Positions 48,396 to 59,142 are shown, counted from the stretch's first letter. The stretch: DNA of 64,000 nt from Ignatzschineria indica (GCF_003121925.1 NZ_QEWR01000002.1:1178001-1242000); one strand, 5' to 3'. Notes: generated by a model not told the origin, from the sequence alone. Numbers and translations are program-made.

Positions 48396-49343
48396 TTACT
48401 CTGCCAATGAATGTTTCAATGGAAAAATTACCGGCTGAATTGGTGCGCCTGTCGCCCCTTTAATCGGCATCGCTCTTCCAATAAAAGCCATCTCATAAAC
48501 TCGATCACGCGCTAGCTCTTCAAGATTGAGAACTTCTAAAATAGTCACGCCCGCCTCTGCAAAGAGATAGGTATGTACCGGGAAGTAATTATCAGGTTCT
48601 GCAGATGGCGTCTGCTCAAGTGCGATATTATCAGCACCTATAATCATCGCACCTAATCCTACCAAAAATTGGGCACCCTCAATATTAAGGCCAGGAGAAT
48701 TATTTAGATAGAGCTCTCGATCGGGCCAAACTGTCATCTGCCCGGTGCGAATCATCACGATATCACCTTGCTCTATCGTAACGTTCTGTAGCGCTATCGC
48801 TTTTTCAAGATCTGCTTGCCCAATACCGTAAGATTCAGGGAGTCGATCAACCCCTAAAGCTCCGGCAACATCTAATAGGATTGCTCTTGCACAGATAATG
48901 GGGAAGTTTTCTGGACCACATTTATTCCAGTGACGACTTCCTAAATCCTCTGCTTCTGAATAACCATTCCAGATCTGATCCCCATAACCAAAGTGATTCA
49001 AGGTATCCATATGTGTTCCACAATGGGTATACATTGTAAATGCATCTCCTGAATAGCCAATCAGTTGCTTCGACTCCTTGCTCACCGGCATCAAGTCATC
49101 ATTCACATTCCCCTTGGGTGTATGGGTCATCCAGATCTGGAAAGAGGGATCTCCTGCGCCGGCCCATGAAGGCATACCGATAAAATAATCGACTGAAATA
49201 TCATACGATTTTATCGGATTGATCGCTTCCATTACCCGCGCCCGGCTCTCATCTGTAATCCAGTTAAGACGCCCTATTTGATCATCAGGCCCCCATGGGC
49301 TTGGTTTAATTTTATACTCTCTTGGTAGATGAAATTGACACAT
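48396..49343 (-). CDS. Cyclase-family metal-dependent hydrolase
   Basis: Family of kynurenine formamidase and isatin hydrolase (PF04199). ATG 49343 after AAGGAG gives 315 residues; the upstream extension is unsupported. Metal-binding motif HCGTHMDTLNHFG (His107, His111, Asp113, His117). Substrate unknown; the amidase partner suggests successive hydrolysis of an amide or a lactam-like compound. Neither gene is linked to tryptophan or nicotinate genes here. Confidence 0.8.
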   Translation of the reverse strand: MCQFHLPREYKIKPSPWGPDDQIGRLNWITDESRARVMEAINPIKSYDISVDYFIGMPSWAGAGDPSFQIWMTHTPKGNVNDDLMPVSKESKQLIGYSGDAFTMYTHCGTHMDTLNHFGYGDQIWNGYSEAEDLGSRHWNKCGPENFPIICARAILLDVAGALGVDRLPESYGIGQADLEKAIALQNVTIEQGDIVMIRTGQMTVWPDRELYLNNSPGLNIEGAQFLVGLGAMIIGADNIALEQTPSAEPDNYFPVHTYLFAEAGVTILEVLNLEELARDRVYEMAFIGRAMPIKGATGAPIQPVIFPLKHSLAE

Positions 49344-49788
49344 ATCCGCTCCTTCAATATTTAACTTTCTGACTTCTATTATTTTTCTCAACAACTCTCT
49401 CTATATAACCCGCTAAAACTTGCTCTATAAAACTCTATAAAGCTGTTACTTATAGGTGATTAGTCGTTCACTTTTTATAATCTTAATTAATCCGTTTGCT
49501 AACAAAACAAATTACAAAACATGTTGCATGCAACTTTCTCTTTTTTAAAAATTAAGTGAAATAATAATGTAAGTCAATCAATAACTCCCTTATTCCCCAT
49601 TTATAAAATAATATACTAAAAACCACAAATAACGATATAACCGTGCTTTTCCTCTCTTTTTATAAAAAAAGAGATACTAAAAAATCCTCAAAAATAGCCC
49701 ATTAAAATGCACTATTTTGAGGATTTTATAACCTACTTTATAATCTTTTATTCAATCTTCAATCGATCTTCAGTCGACCTTTTTGTAG
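49344..49788. other. 445-bp intergenic region between cyclase and carB genes
   Basis: Contains the promoter of the cyclase-amidase pair and the carB terminator (49681-49727). A further AT-rich hairpin lies at 49650-49677 (CTCTTTTT/AAAAAGAG). No gene seen. Confidence 0.45.
49681..49727 (-). terminator. Rho-independent terminator after carB
   Basis: Long stem AAAATCCTCAAAAATAG / CTATTTTGAGGATTTT (one bulge) followed on the minus strand by TTTTTT. Confidence 0.85.
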
Positions 49789-52700
49789 TTAGACCTTTAA
49801 AGTCTGATGATGCTCTTGAAGAGAGGCTACTTCAAGATGATCTAAATTTGCAACTCCTTCACTCACCGCTTTGGCCCCGGCAATTGTTGTGTAATAAGGG
49901 ACACGATGATTTAGTGCGCTCCGACGGATCTGATAACTTGCTTCGATTGCCTGAGGGCTTCGCTCAACAGTATTGATCACCAATGCAATTTCACCTGCTT
50001 TAATCATCTCAAGAATCGGAAGGTGATCTCCTGCCTCTTTTGCAATCGATGCTACCGAGAATCCCGCTTGATGAAGAAAATTGGCCGTTCCCTCTGTTGC
50101 CACTAGAGAGTAACCTTGATCGATAAAATTCTTGGCGACTCTCTTCAATAACGCCTTATCACGATCTTGTACCGATAAGAAGATCTTCCCCTTTTTAACA
50201 AGTCGTTCACCCGCACCTAATTGCGCTTTTAAATAGGCACTTGAGATACTCTCTCCTATCCCCATCACCTCACCAGTTGAGCGCATCTCTGGTCCTAAAA
50301 TAACATCCACTTCTGCAAATTTATTAAAAGGAAATACCGCCTCTTTAACCGAATAGTAGGAAGGCACTATCGCTGCGGTGACACCCTGCTCTTTAAGGGA
50401 GATTCCCGCCATTGCTCGTGCTGCAATCTTCGCCAATGGAAGAGATGTCGCTTTACTCACAAATGGAACCGTTCTTGAAGCTCGAGGATTGACCTCTAGC
50501 AGATATACCTCCCCATCTTGAACGGCAAATTGAACATTCATCAATCCCACAACATTGAGCGCTTTAGCTAATGCTTTTGTCTGCTGCTCTATCTCTTTTT
50601 GTATATTAAGATTAAGAGAGTGAGGTGGCAAAATGGAGGCTGAATCACCAGAATGAACACCCGCCTCTTCAATATGCTCCATCATTCCACCGATGATAAC
50701 CTCCACACCATCAGAGACAGCATCAACATCAATTTCAATAGCGTGATCTAAGAAATGATCTAATAAGATCGGCGTCTCTTCAGACACCTCAATCGCTTCC
50801 ACCATATATTGTGTTAACTCTTCACTAGAGTGAACAATCTGCATCGCCCGGCCGCCTAAAACATAAGATGGACGGACGACTAATGGATAACCGATCTCCT
50901 CAGCTAACAGTAGTGCTTCATCATTATGGTGAGCGATACGATTTTCGGGTTGCTTTAAGCCGAGTTGATCCACAATTTTTTGAAAATGTTCCCGATCTTC
51001 CGCTAAATCGATACTTGCAGCCGATGTTCCAATAATCGGGACACCATTAGCAGTTAAGGCTTTTGCCAATTTAAGCGGTGTCTGCCCGCCATATTGCACA
51101 ATCACCCCTTCAGGTTTCTCAATACGGATGATCTCCAAAAGATCTTCTAATGTGAGCGGTTCAAAATAGAGTCGGTCAGAGATATCAAAATCGGTCGATA
51201 CAGTCTCTGGATTACAATTGACCATAATCGTTTCAAAACCTGACTCTCGAAGCGCAAGAGAAGCATGTACACAGCAGTAATCAAATTCAATCCCTTGCCC
51301 AATTCGATTGGGACCTCCCCCTAAGATCATAATTTTACGGCGATCACTCACACGGGCTTCGCAATATGCTTCATAAGTTGAGTAGAGGTAAGCCACATCC
51401 GTCTGATAACGCCCGGCACAACTATCAACACGTTTATAGACAGGATGAAGTTGATACTCATCTCTCAATGCGCGAATATGGGACTCTTTCATATCTAATA
51501 ATGTTGCAATACGATGATCAGAGAATCCTTTACGCTTCAATTGTAGTAGACGCTCAAAATTGAGATCTTGCAACTCTTCTCTCTCGAGTTGCTGCTCTTC
51601 GACAATCAGATCCTCAATTTGTGCCAAAAACCACGGATCGATTTTGCAATAGTGATGAACTTTCTCCAAGCTCATTCCTAAACGAAAAGCATCGGCAACA
51701 TAGAGTAATCTTTCCGGTCCCGGCATCGCTAATTCAGCAATCACGCTTGCTTCTGATCTTGTTCGCGGATTAAGCCCTGACAAACCAACCTCTAAACCTC
51801 GAAGCGCCTTCTGTAACGACTCTTGAAAGGTTCGTCCCATCGCCATAACTTCGCCAACCGACTTCATCTGTGTGGTGAGCCGATCATTCGCTTTAGGAAA
51901 TTTCTCAAATGCAAAACGGGGTACTTTTGTCACAACATAATCGATCACCGGTTCTACCGTAGCACTGAGGGCTTCCCCCACAATCTCATTATTGAGCTCA
52001 TCGAGTGTATAACCTACGGACAATTTAGCGGTCATCTTCGCAATTGGATATCCGGTTGCTTTTGAAGCTAGAGCAGAAGAGCGAGAAACTCGCGGATTCA
52101 TCTCGATCACCACCAACTCACCATTTTCAGGATTGACAGCAAATTGAACATTAGAGCCACCCGTATCAACCCCAATCTCTCGAATAATGGCAAAAGTAGC
52201 ATCTCGAATCGCCTGATATTCCGTATCTGTTAAGGTCTGTGCCGGAGCAATCGTAATCGAATCACCGGTATGAACCCCCATAGGATCAAAATTCTCAATC
52301 GAACAGATGATCATTACATGATCCTTTTTATCCCGCACAACCTCCATCTCAATCTCTTTCCAACCGAGGACTGATTGCTCAACTAATAACTCGTGTGTCG
52401 GAGAGGCTTCAAATCCTCGCTCACAAATGGTGATAAACTCCGCTTCATTATGCGCAATACCACCCCCGGTTCCCCCCATAGTAAAAGAGGGGCGAATCAA
52501 TGTGGGGTAACCTACTCTCTTTTGCGCCTCAAATGCCGCCTCCATGGAGTGAACAACAAATGCTTGCGGACATTTTAAACCGATCTTCTCCATCGCCTCT
52601 TTAAAGCGACCTCGATCCTCCGCCTTATCGATCGCATCTTCTGTGGCCCCAATCAGCTCTACACCATATTTTGCTAATATCCCATGACGACTAAGATCTA

Positions 52701-52998
52701 ACGCACAATTGAGTGCCGTCTGCCCTCCCATCGTTGGTAAAATAGCATCGGGACGCTCTTTTTCGATAATCTTAGCAATGGTTTGCCACTCAATCGGCTC
52801 AATATAGGTCGCATCTGCAAGCTCCGGATCGGTCATAATTGTTGCCGGATTAGAGTTGACGAGGATGACACGAATCCCCTCCTCCTTAATCGCTTTACAT
52901 GCTTGCGCCCCTGAGTAATCAAACTCACAAGCTTGGCCGATAACAATAGGGCCGGCACCAATAATAAGAATCGATTTTAAATCTTGACGTTTTGGCAT
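49789..52998 (-). CDS. carB: Carbamoyl-phosphate synthase large subunit
   Basis: Makes carbamoyl phosphate from bicarbonate, ATP and ammonia, for arginine and pyrimidine synthesis. 1069 residues (E. coli 1073): two homologous ATP-grasp halves (start motifs [19 protein letters not shown] and [19 protein letters not shown]), phosphate-binding [12 protein letters not shown] and [12 protein letters not shown], and a C-terminal allosteric MGS-like domain (from about 935). Nothing in it looks degraded. Its Shine-Dalgarno (GGGGGAG) overlaps the 11-bp gap after carA, so it is in the carAB operon, yet its partner lacks the glutaminase. Confidence 0.95.
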   Translation of the reverse strand: MPKRQDLKSILIIGAGPIVIGQACEFDYSGAQACKAIKEEGIRVILVNSNPATIMTDPELADATYIEPIEWQTIAKIIEKERPDAILPTMGGQTALNCALDLSRHGILAKYGVELIGATEDAIDKAEDRGRFKEAMEKIGLKCPQAFVVHSMEAAFEAQKRVGYPTLIRPSFTMGGTGGGIAHNEAEFITICERGFEASPTHELLVEQSVLGWKEIEMEVVRDKKDHVMIICSIENFDPMGVHTGDSITIAPAQTLTDTEYQAIRDATFAIIREIGVDTGGSNVQFAVNPENGELVVIEMNPRVSRSSALASKATGYPIAKMTAKLSVGYTLDELNNEIVGEALSATVEPVIDYVVTKVPRFAFEKFPKANDRLTTQMKSVGEVMAMGRTFQESLQKALRGLEVGLSGLNPRTRSEASVIAELAMPGPERLLYVADAFRLGMSLEKVHHYCKIDPWFLAQIEDLIVEEQQLEREELQDLNFERLLQLKRKGFSDHRIATLLDMKESHIRALRDEYQLHPVYKRVDSCAGRYQTDVAYLYSTYEAYCEARVSDRRKIMILGGGPNRIGQGIEFDYCCVHASLALRESGFETIMVNCNPETVSTDFDISDRLYFEPLTLEDLLEIIRIEKPEGVIVQYGGQTPLKLAKALTANGVPIIGTSAASIDLAEDREHFQKIVDQLGLKQPENRIAHHNDEALLLAEEIGYPLVVRPSYVLGGRAMQIVHSSEELTQYMVEAIEVSEETPILLDHFLDHAIEIDVDAVSDGVEVIIGGMMEHIEEAGVHSGDSASILPPHSLNLNIQKEIEQQTKALAKALNVVGLMNVQFAVQDGEVYLLEVNPRASRTVPFVSKATSLPLAKIAARAMAGISLKEQGVTAAIVPSYYSVKEAVFPFNKFAEVDVILGPEMRSTGEVMGIGESISSAYLKAQLGAGERLVKKGKIFLSVQDRDKALLKRVAKNFIDQGYSLVATEGTANFLHQAGFSVASIAKEAGDHLPILEMIKAGEIALVINTVERSPQAIEASYQIRRSALNHRVPYYTTIAGAKAVSEGVANLDHLEVASLQEHHQTLKV

Positions 52999-53009
52999 GA
53001 TGCTCCCCC

Positions 53010-53525
53010 TTATGCTTCTACTAGATGGTTAATTAAATTAAGAGAATGGGGTAAATGCGTCGACTCCCTCTCGGCAAAATATTGCACTGCCTTCTGTTGC
53101 AACTCTCGATCACTGTAATCGCCGGTGATAATACAACTAGATAGAGTGCCGGCATTTAAGGCTCGTTGACTCAACTCCCGAGTATCGATCTCAGAGATAG
53201 CAATAATATTTCGTCGCCGCAAAAGAGCAGAAAAGGATTCCCGACTTCGAAAATGGGAGGGGATAAGTGAATGGGCTCGCATCACAACAGCAGAGGGCGC
53301 TATCGATGCGAAGCGATTATCCTGATCATTGATTCCGGTATTTCCGATATGGGAGGTAGTGAAGGTCACGATTTTTCCGGCATAAGCAGGATCTATTAAA
53401 GCTTCCTGATACCCTGTTGCGCTGCGATAAAAAACCAATTCACCAACCACTTCACCTTCAGCGCCAACACTCTCTCCTCTAAAAATTGAGCCATCTGTTA
53501 ATACCAATGCCGCAGGATTTATCAT
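53010..53525 (-). CDS. carA: CarA-like protein lacking the glutaminase domain
   Basis: 171 residues matching only the N-terminal (S1) domain of carbamoyl-phosphate synthase small subunit (E. coli CarA 382). Seen: [41 protein letters not shown] in segments, [28 protein letters not shown]. The protein stops at the position equivalent to the end of S1. The class I glutamine amidotransferase domain with its Cys-His-Glu triad is absent, and carB starts 11 bp later, so no remnant remains. Function then would be a structural partner for ammonia-dependent CarB, or a paralogue; a full carA may exist elsewhere. Confidence 0.85.
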   Translation of the reverse strand: MINPAALVLTDGSIFRGESVGAEGEVVGELVFYRSATGYQEALIDPAYAGKIVTFTTSHIGNTGINDQDNRFASIAPSAVVMRAHSLIPSHFRSRESFSALLRRRNIIAISEIDTRELSQRALNAGTLSSCIITGDYSDRELQQKAVQYFAERESTHLPHSLNLINHLVEA

Positions 53526-53568
53526 TTCTCTTCTTTCTCCATCTCTATATTGTGTTGTGTTTTAATTA

Positions 53569-53601
53569 AACTCTGATTGAACTCTGATTGAACTTTGACT
53601 C
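53569..53601. repeat. 11-bp tandem repeat, 3 copies
   Basis: AACTCTGATTG twice and AACTTTGACTC, about 44 bp upstream of the carA start. Confidence 0.8.
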
Positions 53602-53657
53602 AGCGGTGATTGAGCTGTGCTTTCATTTCACGCTTTATCATTTCACTTTTTTAAGGC

Positions 53658-53704
53658 AAAAAAAAACACGTCCCTCTCAAAGATGAGAGTTTTACGTGCT
53701 TTTA
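53658..53704 (-). terminator. Composite Rho-independent terminator upstream of carA
   Basis: Nested hairpin on the minus strand: outer GCACGT/ACGTGT, inner CTCTC-ATCTTT-GAGAG, followed by nine T residues. It terminates the L,D-transpeptidase gene, or less likely attenuates carAB. Confidence 0.85.
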
Positions 53705-53954
53705 GACAATCAATGCTTCATGCCTTAGAAGCATTTCATCATAACGAGATCCCTTTTCTTATACAATATTTTTTCACCGCTATTGCGGTAACCTCTTTTT
53801 TTTACAGAAAATTTTTTTAAGTCTTACGTTAAACAACAGATCAAATAATGGGAGAAAAACCAAAATAATCGATAAAACAAGAGACAAAATAAGAGACAAA
53901 ATAACTAAAGATGCTTTCTCATTAGATAGCTCTCTCTACTCTTACTCTAAATTC

Positions 53955-54692
53955 TTACTCTAAATAGTAAGCCCAAAGTAATACCGGTTTACTTTTCTGC
54001 TGCAATAACTGATCAACCTTCACCATCGTGCCATTATCGATCACAGGACATCCTTGGCTAAATCCCATCGGTAGATACGCAGGATAGGGTTCTTCTTCGG
54101 GAATCATCTCAAAAGAGTGTAGAACGATATAGCGTTCAAATGCTCTATCATTTGTCGGCTCTAAACCATGCATCTTATAGTGAATATTGATACCCCATTT
54201 ACTAGGCGCTCGCGCACCTATTCGATACTTCCCAAGCGAAGAGGCGTAACTATTGGGCGTATTGCTAAAGACAATCTCTTGATTACTACTTTCAAATCCA
54301 CTATTGCCATAACCGTGGGCAACAAGACTCTCAATCTCAATACGATTTTCTATAAAATTCCAAACAAAGAAACGATTCTTTCCAGAATGCCGGCCATAAT
54401 CGATCAAAATCGCATGCTCTAAATCAAAATCATGCGCTTTTGCATATTGATACGCCTCTAATGCTCGCGTTTCCAAATCTACTGGGGAAAATTGTGGATC
54501 TCTCTCTTTTTCTATCTCCACCGGCGATTTCTCGCCTGACTCAAAATATTTCGGTAATAACCATAAACGATCATGAAAATAGAACGCTGTTCCCAACAGA
54601 GAGATGAGAAGAAGCAGAAGTAGCGCTCCTCCCACCCTTTTAAGAGGATGGTAAGAGGCGCGATGGGAATCTTTTTTATCGATATGTTTCAC
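53955..54692 (-). CDS. Membrane-anchored murein L,D-transpeptidase-like protein
   Basis: 245 residues with a short cytoplasmic tail, one membrane segment (about 22-44) and a periplasmic domain of the YkuD_2 type (PF13645): HGYGNSGFESSN, SLGKYRIGA, FERYIVLHSFE and SQGCPVID with the catalytic Cys. Likely modifies peptidoglycan cross-links or tethers; a distinct subfamily from canonical L,D-transpeptidases such as LdtD. Substrate not known. Confidence 0.82.
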   Translation of the reverse strand: MKHIDKKDSHRASYHPLKRVGGALLLLLLISLLGTAFYFHDRLWLLPKYFESGEKSPVEIEKERDPQFSPVDLETRALEAYQYAKAHDFDLEHAILIDYGRHSGKNRFFVWNFIENRIEIESLVAHGYGNSGFESSNQEIVFSNTPNSYASSLGKYRIGARAPSKWGINIHYKMHGLEPTNDRAFERYIVLHSFEMIPEEEPYPAYLPMGFSQGCPVIDNGTMVKVDQLLQQKSKPVLLWAYYLE

Positions 54693-54743
54693 ATAAAACC
54701 TTATTGCTCGATCATACGATCATGGTGGACTGATTTTTATCAC

Positions 54744-55640
54744 TCATAAGAGAGAGCTAGAGAGAACTAATCGATTTCTCAAAGTTCGTACCTCATCAAT
54801 GATTTCATGAGCCGTTAAGCCAATGGGTCCCACCCCCTTAGCAACCAGAAGATCAGCTGCTTTCCCATGGAGCCAAACACCGCCGCGAGCCGCTTCCATC
54901 ATCGGAATATTTTGCGCTAATAGACTCCCAATAATCCCTGAGAGTAGATCGCCACTTCCTGCGGTAGCTAAGCCACTATTGCCGGTCTTATTACACCAAA
55001 GCGTTTGATCAGGAGCGGCAATAAGTGTGTGATGCCCTTTTAAGACCACCCAGCAACCAAACTTCTCCACTAATCGCTTCGCGGCTCCCTCTCTATCTGC
55101 CTGAACCTCTGTTACAGAGACTCCTAATAATCTTGCCGCCTCTTTAGGATGAGGGGTTAAAACCGATTGTGCACCTAATCCTATCTCCCCACAATTGATC
55201 TCCCCATCAATATTCCACATCTCCGATAAGAGATTGAGTCCATCGGCATCAATCAACAGTGGTTGATAAGCTGAAATCTCCCTTAAAAGAGATGCCATCA
55301 ACCCTTGTGCTGAATGATCAATGCCTAAGCCACAACCAAAGACCCAAGCGCTCGCGCTCTTCTCATTCATGAGATCTTTCGCCTGATGCAACATCAATTC
55401 AGGAGCTGTCGCTACTAAAGAGAGCTCAAGTGGTTCTTGATTAAATCCTAAAATCACCTTCCCGCAACCACTCTTTAATGCTGCCATCCCAGCAAGCACC
55501 GGCGCTCCTGTCATACCGACTCCGCCCCCAATAATATGGAGCGTACCAAACGTCCCTTTGTGACTCTCTTCAGGACGCGGTTGGACTAACGCCGGGAACT
55601 GCGCTCTAAACCAATTTTTTTCATTGTGGGTTAATCTCAT
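54744..55640 (-). CDS. nnrD: ADP-dependent NAD(P)H-hydrate dehydratase
   Basis: Repairs hydrated NAD(P)H (S-form) with ADP. 298 residues, ribokinase-like YjeF C-terminal domain only; the E. coli protein is fused to an epimerase, so NnrE must be elsewhere or missing. Motifs: GTFGTLHIIGGGVGMTGAPVLAGMAALKSGCGKV, LTPHPKEAARLLG, LKGHHTLIAAPD and NSGLATAGSGDLLSGIIG. Seven bp after rlhA, same strand. Confidence 0.9.
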   Translation of the reverse strand: MRLTHNEKNWFRAQFPALVQPRPEESHKGTFGTLHIIGGGVGMTGAPVLAGMAALKSGCGKVILGFNQEPLELSLVATAPELMLHQAKDLMNEKSASAWVFGCGLGIDHSAQGLMASLLREISAYQPLLIDADGLNLLSEMWNIDGEINCGEIGLGAQSVLTPHPKEAARLLGVSVTEVQADREGAAKRLVEKFGCWVVLKGHHTLIAAPDQTLWCNKTGNSGLATAGSGDLLSGIIGSLLAQNIPMMEAARGGVWLHGKAADLLVAKGVGPIGLTAHEIIDEVRTLRNRLVLSSSLL

Positions 55641-55647
55641 AGGCTCT

Positions 55648-57585
55648 CTACTTCAGCTCTGATCCTAATAATGCTTGTTTGGCAATATGGGGCTTCATTT
55701 TCCCCATCACATGCATTTCACAAGGGCGACAATTAAACTTCAGTGTGTACTCTTCTCCTTTATGGGAAAGCGTGAGCGGCGTGGGTTTAATCTGCCCTTG
55801 AACACCGGTTACGCCGATGGTCTGTTTCGGGCAGAGATTGTAAGAGAAGCGGAGACAATGTTTCGTGATCATCACCGGCACTTCGCCAAGCTCTTCATGC
55901 GCTTCATAAGCAGGCTCAATCATCTTCACACCATGTTTAAAGTAGAATTCTCGCGCCTTCTCATTATAGACATTTGCTAAGAAGCTGAGCTCCTCAAAGG
56001 GGAAAGTCGCCGGCGGTTCGACCGCAGGTTGACGTGTACCTCTAACGTAATTTTGTTCTATCGCAAACTCAAGCTTTTCAATAGTTTCGCGGCGTAGCTG
56101 ATTGATCATACTTGCCGGAATAAAGGGAATCTCATCTAGCTGAATCATCACATCAAGCAATTGAAATCCGGTACCACCAAAACGCTTAAGGTTCTTCTCT
56201 AATGCCGCTAATCCCTTTTCAGGGTTATTAGCTAGCTCAAAATCTCCCGTTAAGATCGATTTTGCATAGTGCCCCTCTTTTGTGAAGAGCTCTAATTGAT
56301 ACCCTTCTGCCGCTCTACTAAAAATGAGTGATACCTCTAAAAGACGCTCTGCTGACTCTTTCGTTAATAACTGACTCCAAACCTGATCATGGTTACGATT
56401 CAGAGGATGCTTTTTCTGAATATTGGCGCGTTCAGTGACAAATTCTACCGGCATCTCATTAGGATAGACAAGATAGTGATTCTCCCCAATCTTCTCCGCA
56501 CGATTGACGGCAAATCCCACCACTTCTCGCTTAATCTGAATATTGAGCCCATCACCATTTGCCAGAGGTTCTGTGGTTTTCACCTCGATAAAGTTCTTCT
56601 TAATATCGAGAATATGACCAATCGGTAAACCCACAAACTTAGGAGAATCAAATGCACCGATATCCCCTTTGCGCTCATTGACAAAGTAATCGGTACTTCC
56701 CCGATTAAAGGTTTTATCAGGATTGGGTTCAAAATGGTGAACGACTTTGCCATAGGAAGCGCGAGTAAATTCAGGATTTTGCTCAATATAACGATCAATC
56801 AGACGACGATAATGGGCCGTAATATTCTTAACATACGCCATATCTTTATAACGCCCTTCAATTTTAAATGAGCGAATCCCCGCTTCAATCAGCGCATCGA
56901 TATTATTCGATTGATTATTATCCTTCATCGATAAGAGATGCTTATCAAAAGCGATCACGCGCCCCTCACTATCTTTCAGTGTATAGGGTAAACGGCAAGC
57001 TTGTGAACAATCTCCCCGATTCGCTGAGCGCCCCGTCTCGGCATGAGAGATATAACATTGCCCTGAGAATGCCACACAGAGCGCACCATGGACGAAGAAT
57101 TCTAATGCCGTATCAGGACGTGCCTCATGAATCGCCCGAATCTCTTTAAGACTCAATTCACGCGCCAGCACTAATTGAGAAAAACCCACATCCGCCATAA
57201 ATTTTGCTTTTTCAAGCGTTCGAATATCGGTCTGTGTCGAAGCGTGTAGCTCAATCGGGGGAAGATCGAGCTCTAATAATCCCATATCTTGAATAATCAA
57301 AGAATCAACGCCGGCATCATAGAGTTCATAAATAAGCTTACGGGCCGATTCTAACTCGTTATCATGCAAAATCGTATTGAGCGCAATAAAGACCTTTGCA
57401 TTAAATCGATGGGCAAAAGAGGTGAGCTTGGCAATTTCAACAACATCATTCTCTGCGGCATGCCGAGCACCAAATTCAGGACCGCCTAGGTAGACTGCAT
57501 CGGCGCCATGAATAATCGCTTCACGGGCAATCTCAACATTTCGGGCAGGACTTAATAACTCTAATTCGTGGGATAATAGGCTCAT
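55648..57585 (-). CDS. rlhA: 23S rRNA 5-hydroxycytidine C2501 synthase (U32 family)
   Basis: 645 residues (E. coli RlhA 653), full-length U32-type enzyme. N-terminal barrel ELLSPARNVEIAREAIIHGADAVYLGG; iron-sulfur cysteine set GALCVAFSGQCYIS and NRGDCSQACRLPY; a long C-terminal region with further cysteines (FSYNLCPKQ and FNCRPCEMHVMG). Paralogue of trhP in the window. Operon with nnrD; its own promoter is upstream in the 243-bp gap. Confidence 0.93.
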   Translation of the reverse strand: MSLLSHELELLSPARNVEIAREAIIHGADAVYLGGPEFGARHAAENDVVEIAKLTSFAHRFNAKVFIALNTILHDNELESARKLIYELYDAGVDSLIIQDMGLLELDLPPIELHASTQTDIRTLEKAKFMADVGFSQLVLARELSLKEIRAIHEARPDTALEFFVHGALCVAFSGQCYISHAETGRSANRGDCSQACRLPYTLKDSEGRVIAFDKHLLSMKDNNQSNNIDALIEAGIRSFKIEGRYKDMAYVKNITAHYRRLIDRYIEQNPEFTRASYGKVVHHFEPNPDKTFNRGSTDYFVNERKGDIGAFDSPKFVGLPIGHILDIKKNFIEVKTTEPLANGDGLNIQIKREVVGFAVNRAEKIGENHYLVYPNEMPVEFVTERANIQKKHPLNRNHDQVWSQLLTKESAERLLEVSLIFSRAAEGYQLELFTKEGHYAKSILTGDFELANNPEKGLAALEKNLKRFGGTGFQLLDVMIQLDEIPFIPASMINQLRRETIEKLEFAIEQNYVRGTRQPAVEPPATFPFEELSFLANVYNEKAREFYFKHGVKMIEPAYEAHEELGEVPVMITKHCLRFSYNLCPKQTIGVTGVQGQIKPTPLTLSHKGEEYTLKFNCRPCEMHVMGKMKPHIAKQALLGSELK

Positions 57586-57678
57586 CTTTCTCGCTACAGC
57601 TCAAGTAATTATTAAAATAGGACAGAAAATCGATAAGAATCGATAAGATAGACACATAAAAAGGTGTCGTTTAATTAG

Positions 57679-57705
57679 AAAGATCCCACACATTGTGGGA
57701 TCTTT
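57679..57705 (-). terminator. Hairpin terminator after the NOX-like gene
   Basis: AAAGATCCCACA-CAT-TGTGGGATCTTT, perfect 12-bp stem. On the minus strand it is followed by TCTAATT, a weak T-run. Confidence 0.65.
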
Positions 57706-57828
57706 GGCTGATACTCTAATCAGCTATAGGATACTAAGAATCGAGAAAGTTTGCAGACTTTTAAAGCATGCATCAAAGGAGTATTGACGCTTACGCATCA
57801 ACTTCAATTACCGCTAACAATCCTCCCT

Positions 57829-59130
57829 TTAACGCATCTCAAAATATTCACAATGGAGATATTTTTTCGGCGATAGGTTTTTACTTTTTAAGGTGGATCG
57901 AATCGCTTTTGCGATCCCTGTTGGTCCACAGAACCAGACCGACGTCTCCGCATCAAAGGGGAGTTTTTTGAAATCAAGATACCCTTTCTCATCACTATAA
58001 TGAATAGATAGTGTAACTCCTGCTTTCTCAGCAAGCGCTACCAAATAATCGACCATTAACGCTTCATCTCGATTTCTTACGAGATAATAGAGAGTGATAT
58101 CATACTTCGACACTTTCCCTTGCAAAGATTCTAACCAAGCAATAAAAGGGGTAATTCCAACGCCGCCGGCAATCCAGATCTGTTTCGGTAAAAGTGAGCT
58201 CTCATATGAGAATCGACCATAAGGCCCTTCGATATTGAGTCTATCCCCCACTTTCCAACGTTTAGGGACCTTACGCGTATAATGCCCTAACTCCTTAATC
58301 GCAAAGCGGATTGTTTGATCATCATGCACACTTGAAGCAATCGTAAATGGATGCCGTTCTTTATACACTGGATGTTGCACAAAAGCATATTGCCCTGAAG
58401 TATGCGTCCAATTCGCCGGCATTTCACAATCCACAATGGTGCTATTTGCGGAGAAGTCGAGTGATTTAATTGTCGCCTGATAACGCTTACCGCGGCCAAT
58501 TATCCCTAAAAGAGAGACCAGTGCAGAATAAATACCAATGAGCATTATAACGATCAAAACAATGCCGAGCGGCTCCGTCCAATAACGCGCTGGTGCTAAA
58601 ACAACCGTATGGAAAATAACTGCTAAAAAGAGTAACCCCATCACTTTATGGATTTTTCGCCAAAAACGGTACGGAATCTTTTTCAACAGCGTGACAACCA
58701 GCATAATAGCAAAGAGGTAGAAGAGGACCTCCCCCACATCTTTTGCTAAAGAGTGATAGCTATCGAGCCAAGCGAGTGTCTCCGCTTTCGGTTTTGGCCC
58801 CTTTTCAAAATAGGGCTTTAAGAAACTCTTACTCAATTTAACACCATAGTGGAGAAGCGCTGCCGTAATCGCCCAGATCCCTAACCATTTATGGACGTAA
58901 TAGATCTTATCCATCCCATTAAAGAGTGGCTCTAAGAATCGAGGACGAAGCGCTAATAACATAATAACGCCCATCGGAATAAGCGCTAAGATGCCGGTCA
59001 GATTGATAAGCTCCTTACGCCAAAGCCATATGCCCCAATCGCTTGCACTATAATTGCTAACAACATCTGCACCCCATAAAAGAAAGGAGAGGGTCAATAC
59101 CCCCCAAACAATCTGCTTCTCTCTTACCAT
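57829..59130 (-). CDS. NOX/ferric reductase-like membrane flavocytochrome
   Basis: 433 residues: N-terminal ferric-reductase membrane domain with about six segments (up to about 230), then an FAD-binding domain (HPFTIAS) and an NAD(P)-binding domain (GGVGITPF, FCGPTG, CEYF). Putative heme histidines lie in the membrane part: HKWLG, LLHYG, KIHKVMG and FHTVVL. The architecture resembles bacterial NADPH oxidase and ferric reductase proteins, so it may transfer electrons across the membrane to oxygen or ferric iron; specificity is not determinable. A 16-bp inverted repeat lies upstream. Confidence 0.82.
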   Translation of the reverse strand: MVREKQIVWGVLTLSFLLWGADVVSNYSASDWGIWLWRKELINLTGILALIPMGVIMLLALRPRFLEPLFNGMDKIYYVHKWLGIWAITAALLHYGVKLSKSFLKPYFEKGPKPKAETLAWLDSYHSLAKDVGEVLFYLFAIMLVVTLLKKIPYRFWRKIHKVMGLLFLAVIFHTVVLAPARYWTEPLGIVLIVIMLIGIYSALVSLLGIIGRGKRYQATIKSLDFSANSTIVDCEMPANWTHTSGQYAFVQHPVYKERHPFTIASSVHDDQTIRFAIKELGHYTRKVPKRWKVGDRLNIEGPYGRFSYESSLLPKQIWIAGGVGITPFIAWLESLQGKVSKYDITLYYLVRNRDEALMVDYLVALAEKAGVTLSIHYSDEKGYLDFKKLPFDAETSVWFCGPTGIAKAIRSTLKSKNLSPKKYLHCEYFEMR

Positions 59131-59142
59131 TTTATCGCCTCA

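Larger units (their letters stand above)
53526..53954. other. 429-bp intergenic region between carA and the L,D-transpeptidase gene
   Basis: Holds the carA leader with an 11-bp tandem repeat and a strong T-rich hairpin (53658-53704). A 67-codon plus-strand frame (53617-53820) overlaps the hairpin and is not called. No ArgR or PurR box recognised. Confidence 0.5.

Noticed and set aside
53617-53820. 67-codon plus-strand frame upstream of carA
   Set aside because: It runs through a strong terminator hairpin and has Phe-rich low-complexity content.
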